Of a stretch of DNA of 18,914 bases, positions 8,778 to 15,363 are shown one piece after another. The stretch's first letter is position 1, and the number at the start of each line of letters is the position of its first letter. The notes under the pieces were generated by a model. It was not told where the DNA came from, searched no databases, and saw only the letters and a list, made by a program, of their open reading frames with translations. A program made the translations under genes and the position numbers. Source of the stretch: JACRAO01 sp964490895. Lineage in GTDB: Bacteria; Bdellovibrionota; UBA1018. Where the stretch lies: NCBI GenBank assembly GCA_964490895.1, contig CAZBEI010000003.1:1-18914 (forward strand), given 5' to 3'.

Positions 8778-9890
8778 TCAATTATTAAATAAAATCTCAA
8801 CTCGTGTGGTGTATGTGTATTGTTTTTCGATGGGAGTGCGATCCGCTTTACCATCACACTCGTACCAACCCATAAACCAATCTGGGACGTAGCCGCTTTC
8901 TCTTTTAACCCCTCTGGCTACGAACATGCCGCAGGGTCTGGTGTCGTTCAAAAAGAAGCGAGACTGCGCATACATCGCAAAGTGATCTCCAGTGGGTAAG
9001 ACACAGTCTTTAAGATCTGCTACTTTGATTGTGTTCCCGAAGTCAATGAGATCTGTCAATACACAGGTCGCGCGATCTCCCTTTTCATTTTCGAAGGTAA
9101 GGTATATTTTTCTAAAATCTATATCGAGGTCGTTTAATGACTGCTCCCTAAAATTTTCTATAATCAAGAGCCTGTCAAAATAGTGCAGCTCCGAATATTT
9201 GCGCTCTACTGAAAATTCTGGGCAGTAAATTGGATAGCCTTTGTTTCTTGCTCCATGCCTGTCTCCATGTATATCTAGAAAGCCCAGGTCCTGTCCTGTA
9301 TCAGATGTTATTTTCTTAAGATTGTAACGTCCAAAAAGAAGCTCTGATTTTGGAATGGGTTGATTTGCAATATTTTTACAGTCGCCGTCATCGCAAAATA
9401 CTTTGTGATTAATCTCTGCCGTGTGGTTTTCGTTGACTCGTGTGCCAAGTTCTGTTCCTTCAATTTTCATGAACCAAGGGCAAGAAACGGTAGCACCAGT
9501 TTCTGAGGTGATCACTCGTTCTGTGATGATGGAATGGTTACTGTCAGGATAATTCACCAAGGCTGAGACTTTTCCAGGTTTGATTTCAAACCGGTCTCCA
9601 CGAGACACTTTATTTACTAGGACTGGCGCAGGATGCTCTCCTTCGAACGTGCCGCTATAGAGAGTGATGGAATTCGCATACGTCGATTGGTAGTTTGACA
9701 GCATAATGATCGCAAACATTTTTCCGAGAAAATAAAATTCGTCTCGGTATCTCTTTAATTTTGTTTCTAGGAGGAGACGGTCTATTTCATAGTTTCGCGT
9801 GCGATCAAGCACTCGTCTCTGGGAATTTCTTTCCAGTCTTTGACAAAGCCTCAGTTGTAATCGCTTGAACCAACGAAGGATTATTTTCAT
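8778..9890 (-). CDS. Unrecognised membrane-anchored exported protein of the T4SS operon
   Basis: This protein is 370 residues and I do not recognise its family. The first 50 residues are very basic and helical with many Arg (RWFKRLQLRLCQRLERNSQRR). A short hydrophobic segment follows near residues 53-70 ('FYFLGKMFAIIMLSNYQ') and ends in a possible cleavage site (TYA). The rest is polar and probably beta-rich, with scattered cysteines such as 'VFCDDGDCKN', 'IYCPEF', 'DLKDCVLP' and 'WYECDG', which suggests disulfides in the periplasm or at the surface. The start at 9890 overlaps the upstream stop as ATGA, which supports the long form; an internal Met at residue 58 would give a shorter secreted form. 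The gene sits between an anchor protein and the cysteine-rich lipoprotein. Confidence 0.5.
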   Translation of the reverse strand: MKIILRWFKRLQLRLCQRLERNSQRRVLDRTRNYEIDRLLLETKLKRYRDEFYFLGKMFAIIMLSNYQSTYANSITLYSGTFEGEHPAPVLVNKVSRGDRFEIKPGKVSALVNYPDSNHSIITERVITSETGATVSCPWFMKIEGTELGTRVNENHTAEINHKVFCDDGDCKNIANQPIPKSELLFGRYNLKKITSDTGQDLGFLDIHGDRHGARNKGYPIYCPEFSVERKYSELHYFDRLLIIENFREQSLNDLDIDFRKIYLTFENEKGDRATCVLTDLIDFGNTIKVADLKDCVLPTGDHFAMYAQSRFFLNDTRPCGMFVARGVKRESGYVPDWFMGWYECDGKADRTPIEKQYTYTTRVEILFNN

Positions 9891-10333
9891 AAGCGTACCC
9901 CCAGTCTTGAAAAAGTCAGAAATTCTCGTTTATATAAATCAAACCCTGGTCGTTCAAAGGGTTCTGGATATTTTCCAAAAACATTTGTAATCAGGTCATC
10001 ACTTAATTCTGCTAGAAAATGGTCTGACGGATATACAGTTACGAGATTAATTACTGAATCAGGAAGTGTTGCCCTGACGATCTTTGCGAGTTCTACTCCC
10101 TGACCGCGAACCTCATACATGTCTTGATCAAAGTAGAAGCGAGTCGACGAATTCCAAAAAAAAAGTGTGGACAGAAATGCAGATGCCGAAGAAAAGGTAA
10201 AGAGAGCAAGTTTTTTCTTCGTTGCCGACGCTTGCCAATAATTACGAACTTCAGGCTCCTCCTCCACCAGGACATGTGCGCACATTGGGAGCGACATCTG
10301 GGGTTCTAAGATTTTTTTTATATTTGATATCAT
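9887..10333 (-). CDS. Unrecognised single-pass membrane protein, first gene of the T4SS operon
   Basis: This 148-residue protein matches no family I recognise. About 38 polar residues (containing 'EEEPEVRNYW') are followed by one hydrophobic segment near residues 42-60 ('LALFTFSSASAFLSTLFFW'). A domain of about 85 residues then follows, which would lie outside the inner membrane if the N terminus is inside. There is no cleavable signal. The start is well supported by AGGAG about 9 bases upstream. This is the first gene behind the sigma-54 promoter, and its ATGA overlap with the next gene indicates coupled translation. A bitopic layout such as this is common in secretion assembly factors, but the function is open. 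Confidence 0.5.
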   Translation of the reverse strand: MISNIKKILEPQMSLPMCAHVLVEEEPEVRNYWQASATKKKLALFTFSSASAFLSTLFFWNSSTRFYFDQDMYEVRGQGVELAKIVRATLPDSVINLVTVYPSDHFLAELSDDLITNVFGKYPEPFERPGFDLYKREFLTFSRLGVRL

Positions 10334-10374
10334 ATTAGTCTCCTTTGGTTGGTCCCCTCTGATGGAATCGTAAG

Positions 10375-10391
10375 AGCATATAGTGTGCCAA
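10375..10391 (-). promoter_or_regulatory. Sigma-54 (-24/-12) promoter for the T4SS operon
   Basis: On the minus strand the bases read TGGCACACTATATGC. The -24 element TGGCAC (10390-10385) is a full match, and the -12 element is ATGC (10379-10376) against the consensus TTGC. The invariant GG and GC are separated by exactly ten bases, the diagnostic spacing for RpoN. The start of transcription would be near 10364, about 30 bases before the ATG at 10333. A sigma-54 activator gene is transcribed divergently on the other side. Confidence 0.75.
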
Positions 10392-10410
10392 TCGATAACA
10401 AGCTGATTTT

Positions 10411-10437
10411 AAAGTAATATTAATTGTACGTTACTTT
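10411..10437. repeat. Inverted repeat AAAGTAA-N13-TTACTTT, candidate regulator site
   Basis: Perfect 7-base arms separated by 13 AT-rich bases lie about 20 bases upstream of the sigma-54 -24 element, centred near -60 of the predicted start. In a divergent intergenic region such a repeat may bind a dimeric regulator or a bending protein such as IHF. The role is inference. Confidence 0.4.
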
Positions 10438-10440
10438 TGT

Positions 10441-10456
10441 TTCGCACATATGCGAA
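10441..10456. promoter_or_regulatory. Palindrome TTCGCA-N4-TGCGAA, candidate upstream activator site
   Basis: A near-perfect palindrome (TTCGCACATATGCGAA, arms of 6 bases) is centred about 84 bases upstream of the predicted sigma-54 start. This is a usual distance for an enhancer-binding protein site. It also lies about 60 bases before the ATG of the regulator gene, so binding there could affect the regulator's own promoter. No clear sigma-70 promoter is visible for the regulator; a GATAAT at 10486-10491 is a possible -10 with a poor -35. Confidence 0.45.
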
Positions 10457-10515
10457 GTTTTTAGTAGAAATGCAAATCTTTTTGCGATAATGGCTGCTAT
10501 TGAGGGACGACAAAA

Positions 10516-11964
10516 ATGCAAGCTCAATACGAAGCACTATTGCTAGAAGACGATGAGATTTTTATCGAAAAGATCCAGCGCGCACTTTGGAACTCACTCA
10601 AGTTCTCAGTTGTAAGAACTGTGAGAGAGACTCGCGAGAAAGTCCGTAATGGACGATTTGATATTATTTTACTTGATAAGCGACTCCCAGATGGTCTTGG
10701 AACTTCGCTCATTCCTGAAATTAAAATGCTCATGCCGCATGCAGTGATTCTTGTGCTTACTGCAGACAAACTGGATGAGACATTGGTAGATGATCTTGCC
10801 GCCGGGGCATCTGATTATCTTCATAAAACAGAGACCATTTCATCAGATCTCATGGGTCGAATCATGGTTGCTCTCGGTCGTCTGAAGCTAGAAAAACGCT
10901 GCCAGAAAGCCGAAACAGTAGCATCCCAACTCCTACAACCTAATTTGGTGGGTCGCTCCAATGTCATCCAGGAGTTACGGACCCTGATACAAACTTTTGC
11001 CAAATCTCCAGTCAGCATTCTAGTGACAGGCGAAACAGGAACTGGAAAAGAATTGGTCGCGCGAGCTCTCAATCTTTCTTGTGCAGATTCGACTCGGGCC
11101 TTTATTGCTTTGAACTGCGGTGCTATTCCACAAAATCTTCTGGAGAGTGAACTTTTTGGTCACACTAAGGGGGCATTTAGCGGAGCCATTGCGGACAAGC
11201 CCGGAAAGATTGAGTTGGCAAACGGTGGTGATCTTTTTCTGGATGAAATCGGCGAACTGGCACCAGACCTCCAAGTCAAACTTCTGCGTGTTCTTGAAAC
11301 AGGCGAATTCAGCCGCGTGGGCTGCAATACTGTGCGATTTTCTAAATTCAGAATTATTTCGGCCACCCATCGGTCTCTTGGAGACATGGTGGTTCAGGAA
11401 AAATTTCGAGAAGATCTCATGTTCCGCATTAATGGCATGAGTATTTTTACAGCGCCTCTTCGGGATCGTCGCGAGGATATTTCCGATTTGATCACCCATT
11501 TTTTGCAAATCCAAGAAGGCCCTAGGTTTTCGATAAGCACAGAAGCTATTACTTATCTCACAAATCAACCTTGGCCAGGCAATGCCCGCGAACTTAAGAG
11601 CAGAATTGATTGCGGAATCGCCTTTGCTAAAGCCCGAGAATCTACAGAACTTGGTCTTAAGGATCTGTCAGCTCAAAAAAATTTCCAAAATAATTCCAAA
11701 AATAATCTAATGGCGCGAAACAATCTCTCGGCACAGAATTTCCCTGGACTCAGGACAGGTTTTCAATTTATCGAGCAGGAGTATCAGCGATATTTAGAGG
11801 AGACTGAAAAACAATATCTCCTGGCCGCACTTGCTTCTTATGACTGGGATCTGATGCAAGTCTCACATCGTCTAGGGCTCCATCTTTCGACCCTTTACCG
11901 TCGGATGGGCCAGCTCGATATTCCACGAACGAGAACAAAATTACTAGGAGGACTCCATGCTTGA
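10516..11964 (+). CDS. NtrC-family sigma-54-dependent response regulator
   Basis: This is a 482-residue enhancer-binding protein. The receiver domain (about residues 5-120) has all key residues: the acidic pair D12/D13, phospho-acceptor D54 ('LLDKRLPDG'), T82 and K104. The sigma-54 AAA+ domain (about 143-370) shows Walker A 'GETGTGKE', the sigma-54 contact loop as 'GAFSGA' (usually GAFTGA), Walker B 'GGDLFLDEI' and arginine fingers in 'FREDLMFRINGM'. An Asn/Gln-rich linker leads to a Fis-type helix-turn-helix at the C terminus ('VSHRLGLHLSTLYRRMGQL'). Phosphorylation should drive ATP-dependent opening of sigma-54 promoters; the obvious target is the promoter at 10375-10391. The ribosome site is GAGGGA at 10502. 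Its stop overlaps the next gene, which together with the kinase forms a three-gene operon. Confidence 0.93.
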   Translation: MQAQYEALLLEDDEIFIEKIQRALWNSLKFSVVRTVRETREKVRNGRFDIILLDKRLPDGLGTSLIPEIKMLMPHAVILVLTADKLDETLVDDLAAGASDYLHKTETISSDLMGRIMVALGRLKLEKRCQKAETVASQLLQPNLVGRSNVIQELRTLIQTFAKSPVSILVTGETGTGKELVARALNLSCADSTRAFIALNCGAIPQNLLESELFGHTKGAFSGAIADKPGKIELANGGDLFLDEIGELAPDLQVKLLRVLETGEFSRVGCNTVRFSKFRIISATHRSLGDMVVQEKFREDLMFRINGMSIFTAPLRDRREDISDLITHFLQIQEGPRFSISTEAITYLTNQPWPGNARELKSRIDCGIAFAKARESTELGLKDLSAQKNFQNNSKNNLMARNNLSAQNFPGLRTGFQFIEQEYQRYLEETEKQYLLAALASYDWDLMQVSHRLGLHLSTLYRRMGQLDIPRTRTKLLGGLHA

Positions 11965-12595
11965 AATCAATCCAACACTTCGACACAATGTCCAATCAGC
12001 AGCAAGCCGTCTGTCTGGTTTTCTTGAACTTGTAGAAGAGGAGAGCTGCTTTGATCAGAAAAAATGGTCTGGACTGATTAGATCCGCTCGGGATGCACTC
12101 ACAATAATTAAAGAAGTGATCACTCCGTCACTGATAGCGCAGGAGACACAGCCGTACAACACTGCATTTTTCAGTCTTTATGAAAAAGTTTTTCTGCTCA
12201 GTTGCGAACTTTATGGCCAGGAAAAAGCATTGGATTTTATAACAAAACTTTTTTCTCGTGCTCTTGGTCCTGCTTATGGAGCTATGGGATTTCAGAAAGG
12301 CAGTGTCTTCGATTTTGTGAGAGTGGTTAGCGAGAGAGATGCCGGCGTTGGACTGGTTGTAAAATTTCCGAATGTGACTGATTTAGAAATTACGTATCAG
12401 TTTCATACCGATCCATTTCCGGGACTAAAGGGCAAGGTGGATCACCACAATCTTGACAGGTGCTATCTGGCGTTCAAAGTCAGTCACCTCTTGGGTGATG
12501 ATTGGACTTATCAGACAACCAAACATATTTGGGAAGGAGCCCCATGTTCTGAACATCGTATATTCAAAATCATACCTGAAAGAAAGGACAACTGA
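11957..12595 (+). CDS. Unrecognised regulatory protein with an H-box-like N terminus
   Basis: This 212-residue soluble protein sits between a response regulator and a hybrid kinase in one operon. The N-terminal 55 residues are helical and read 'LRHNVQSAASRLSGFLELV', which matches the H-box of histidine kinases (compare 'VSHDIRSPLSAI' in the next gene) with H10 in the phospho-acceptor position. No ATP-binding domain follows. The remaining 150 residues contain 'LYGQEKALDFITKLFSRALGPAYG' and end 'IWEGAPCSEHRIFKI', reminiscent in layout of the L-2-amino-thiazoline-4-carboxylic acid hydrolase-like / ligand-binding families, though I am not certain. It could be a phosphotransfer or sensory adaptor. 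The start overlaps the regulator's stop by 8 bases and has GGAGGA upstream. Confidence 0.55.
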   Translation: MLEINPTLRHNVQSAASRLSGFLELVEEESCFDQKKWSGLIRSARDALTIIKEVITPSLIAQETQPYNTAFFSLYEKVFLLSCELYGQEKALDFITKLFSRALGPAYGAMGFQKGSVFDFVRVVSERDAGVGLVVKFPNVTDLEITYQFHTDPFPGLKGKVDHHNLDRCYLAFKVSHLLGDDWTYQTTKHIWEGAPCSEHRIFKIIPERKDN

Positions 12596-12598
12596 CAA

Positions 12599-15286
12599 AT
12601 GAGGACCTTTCGCCTAGTTTGCGTGGCAACACTCGGCGCTTCATTTTTGATTTCGTTCGGCGTGCATTTTATTCCACGGCTCAACTTTAAACCGCAACTG
12701 ATTTCTAATTTTGCTGGAAAGTGGGAATATTTTCTTCCGCCTAATGAGCCAAGCACCCATGGCCCAACAACAAATAACCGTATATGGAAAATGATTCAAA
12801 TTCCTGGAGAACTACCACGAACCGAGAAAGCTGCATTTCATGGGTGGGTCAACTATCGCTTCCAATTTAAAACTCCTACCAAATGCCTCCATAACTCCTG
12901 TTCTTTTCTGTTTGGCGAAATTGGAGATGCCGTCCGTTTATATCTTAACGGTAACGAAGTTGCCAGTCGTGGAGCCTTTCCGCCGCATGCTGAGTACGAA
13001 AAGCATTATCCGTTTCAAAGCGATGTTCCCCCGATTCTGTTTCGTGGGGCTGACGAGATAAATCAACTTGAGCTCTTGGTTTATTCGTTCAAATTCCAGC
13101 AAACAGGCCCCAGAAAGGCACCTCTAGGACTGGCCCTCACGCAGGATGCAAGGGCCTATATCAAAGGCGCAATGTTTCAGACTATTTTTCTTCCTTTTGC
13201 TGCCGCAGTCGGGCTTCTGCTCCTGATCGTATTCTCGTTGTTGTTTCCATTGTCAGGAATTAAAAAAACGTCGCTTTACTCGGCATTTTTGCTTTATTGT
13301 TTAACAAGCGCTCTTTTCCTTTTAAGCTTCACCGAAATTCCACGTGAGTTTATCCCTCTGACTGCAGTAATTCCGCTCCATTTTTTCTTTCGTTATCTTT
13401 CTGATTGGATGTTCTTTGAGATGGTCCGAAACTATTTTAATCTGAAGGGCCGTTGGATTGTCGCAGTAAACGCGTTTTATAGCGTCTGTATTTTGCCCTT
13501 CCTAATTCTCGCCACGATTGGTTCAATTTCTCTTTGGCTTCAGGCTCGCCAAATTCTCCCCATTGATTCAGTTGGACTTACTTATGAGCTTACCCGGTAT
13601 TCATGGGGAATGAAACTCCTCCCGTTTGTCGCTGCTTTTTTAGGAGCAGTTCAATTGACAAAACTCAGGCATAGAATACTGGCCCTCTCTTCTTTGAGCG
13701 TGTTACTTGCCATGCAGATTTCTGACATCCTGCTTTTCTTTGGCAAGATCCAGGGCAATTATTATATCAAGTTCTATCCTCTTTTTGTTGGATTTGCTTT
13801 TGCAGCGCTTTTAATTCGACGATCAGCAAAAGTTATTTTGGCAGAAAAGGTAAAGATGGCAGAGGAGGTCTCCCGTGGGCGTCTGGCGGGGCAGGTTTCT
13901 CATGATATTCGTTCACCTCTTTCAGCCATCGCCGCAGTCGAAGAAGATCTTCGATATTTGCCCGAAGAAACCCGTACCATTATCAGAGGAGCTCTCACTC
14001 GAATTAAGGACATCACCAATATTCTAGGCGAATCGTCTCAGCAGTTCGATTCTAAAGCCAATACTAATACCCAAATCCAAGGTGGTGAGTCTTATCTACT
14101 CTCAGGTTTGGTCGAGATTATTATGAGCGAGAAAAGAGCGGAATATCGCTCGCGAACGGGTCTGGAACTGATTACGCGATTGGATCCACAATCCTATGAT
14201 TTATTTGCTGCTATTGATCCAAAGGAGTTCAAGCGAGTTCTGTCAAATTTGATAAATAACGGAGTTGAGGCTTTAAGTGCGCCTGGACGGATAGAGGTAT
14301 CCCTATCACACGAAGATGATTTTGCGGTCATTTCTGTTTCGGACAAAGGAAACGGCATCCCAAAAGATCGCATCGAAAAACTTTGCACGAGAGGAGCATC
14401 TTTCGATAAGCCAGGAGGCCAGGGACTTGGACTTTCTCATGCAAAGGAGGCTGTAAACTCGTGGGGAGGACAAATTGAGATCATATCCACCGAAGGCAAA
14501 GGCACCAATGTTCGACTTATTCTCCCGAAGTGTGAAACACCAGGTTGGTTTTTGTCAAAATTAATAATCTCAAAAGGATGTCGAATTGCTGTGTTGGATG
14601 ATGATTCGTCTATTCACGCGGTGTGGGACAATCGGATAGCTAGCGACCATGCCAGGATTGTTCATTATTCGAGTGCTGCTGAATTTAGGGCAGGCATTAT
14701 TGCGGCTGGAGAAACCGGATTTGATCTCTTTCTGGTTGATTATGAACTTTTGGGTGACACAGTTAGCGGACTTGACCTGATCCAAAATTTTAATCTGGGC
14801 AGCCGTTGCGTCCTGGTCACCAGTCACTTTGAAAAAGAGGGCATTCGCAAACGCTGTGCTGATCTTGGCGTCAAACTTCTTCCAAAGGGGCTCGCGGGTT
14901 TTGTGCCGATCGTATATTCAGCATGTCCAGCGGAAACCAGCGCTGATTTATTTGAAGGTGCTTTATTTGAAGCCGTTTTGCTCGACAATGACCCACTCAT
15001 TCGAGAGAGCTGGGCCAACCGAGCCCGTAAGAATAAGATCAAGCTTCTCACTTTTTCCAAACCCAAGGAGCTTTTCTCTGCGCTTCCATCGCTGGGTTTA
15101 CGAACTGCCATTTACGTTGATTACGACCTGCGGTCTGAAGTTAATGGTGCAGAGGTGACTCGCAAACTCTCGGGGCTTGGATTTCAGGAAACTTTTGTGA
15201 CAACAGGCTACCGTACCACTGAAATTGAGCCCATGCCATGGGTACGCGCCGTGATTGGGAAGGAGCCGCCCTGGCCACGGGGGTAA
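12599..15286 (+). CDS. Membrane hybrid sensor histidine kinase with 7TM sensor and two receiver domains
   Basis: This protein is 895 residues. After an N-terminal membrane anchor (about 5-24) comes an extracytoplasmic beta-rich domain (about 35-195) with 'GKWEYFLPP', 'GWVNYRFQF' and 'VRLYLNGNEV', the pattern of sugar-binding jelly-roll or 7TMR-DISM sensor domains. Seven hydrophobic segments follow (about 200-415). The kinase core has the H-box 'GQVSHDIRSPLSAI' (H435), N-box 'NLINNGVEAL' (about 545-560), and G-boxes 'DKGNGIP' and 'GGQGLGLS'. Receiver 1 has 'VLDDDSSIHAVW', phospho-acceptor D714 ('FLVDYEL'), 'LVTSHF' and 'LPK'. Receiver 2 has 'LLDNDPLIRESW', D841 ('YVDYDL'), 'TTG' and 'IGKEPPW'. 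All catalytic residues seem intact. It lies 3 bases after the previous gene and is the likely partner of the NtrC-type regulator. Confidence 0.88.
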   Translation: MRTFRLVCVATLGASFLISFGVHFIPRLNFKPQLISNFAGKWEYFLPPNEPSTHGPTTNNRIWKMIQIPGELPRTEKAAFHGWVNYRFQFKTPTKCLHNSCSFLFGEIGDAVRLYLNGNEVASRGAFPPHAEYEKHYPFQSDVPPILFRGADEINQLELLVYSFKFQQTGPRKAPLGLALTQDARAYIKGAMFQTIFLPFAAAVGLLLLIVFSLLFPLSGIKKTSLYSAFLLYCLTSALFLLSFTEIPREFIPLTAVIPLHFFFRYLSDWMFFEMVRNYFNLKGRWIVAVNAFYSVCILPFLILATIGSISLWLQARQILPIDSVGLTYELTRYSWGMKLLPFVAAFLGAVQLTKLRHRILALSSLSVLLAMQISDILLFFGKIQGNYYIKFYPLFVGFAFAALLIRRSAKVILAEKVKMAEEVSRGRLAGQVSHDIRSPLSAIAAVEEDLRYLPEETRTIIRGALTRIKDITNILGESSQQFDSKANTNTQIQGGESYLLSGLVEIIMSEKRAEYRSRTGLELITRLDPQSYDLFAAIDPKEFKRVLSNLINNGVEALSAPGRIEVSLSHEDDFAVISVSDKGNGIPKDRIEKLCTRGASFDKPGGQGLGLSHAKEAVNSWGGQIEIISTEGKGTNVRLILPKCETPGWFLSKLIISKGCRIAVLDDDSSIHAVWDNRIASDHARIVHYSSAAEFRAGIIAAGETGFDLFLVDYELLGDTVSGLDLIQNFNLGSRCVLVTSHFEKEGIRKRCADLGVKLLPKGLAGFVPIVYSACPAETSADLFEGALFEAVLLDNDPLIRESWANRARKNKIKLLTFSKPKELFSALPSLGLRTAIYVDYDLRSEVNGAEVTRKLSGLGFQETFVTTGYRTTEIEPMPWVRAVIGKEPPWPRG

Positions 15287-15328
15287 CCTCCTGTTGACAC
15301 ATTTGGCCGGAAAGGAGGAAAAAAGTAG

Positions 15329-15357
15329 TTGACTTGTTTTGTTTAATATATTATACA
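15329..15357 (+). promoter_or_regulatory. Strong sigma-70-type promoter for the exported-protein gene
   Basis: A -35 TTGACT (15329-15334) and a -10 TATACA (15352-15357) are separated by 17 bases, very near consensus. The predicted start of transcription is at about 15364, the A of the ATG of the following gene, so the mRNA would have no leader. A stop codon (TAA, 15361-15363) lies directly before the ATG in frame. An AAAGGAGG sequence at 15311-15318 lies upstream of the promoter and would not be in this transcript. Confidence 0.7.
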
Positions 15358-15363
15358 CTTTAA

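Noticed and set aside
8759..8857. N-terminal extension of the cysteine-rich lipoprotein
   Set aside because: It would bury the clear lipoprotein signal behind 33 residues and overlap the upstream gene by 80 bases.
11020..11568. 182-codon frame antisense to the regulator
   Set aside because: It lies wholly within the strongly conserved AAA+ coding region of the other strand and shows no domain of its own.
15287..15318. CCTCCT ... AGGAGG hairpin after the kinase gene
   Set aside because: The loop is 20 bases and no T run follows on either strand, so it is not a convincing terminator.
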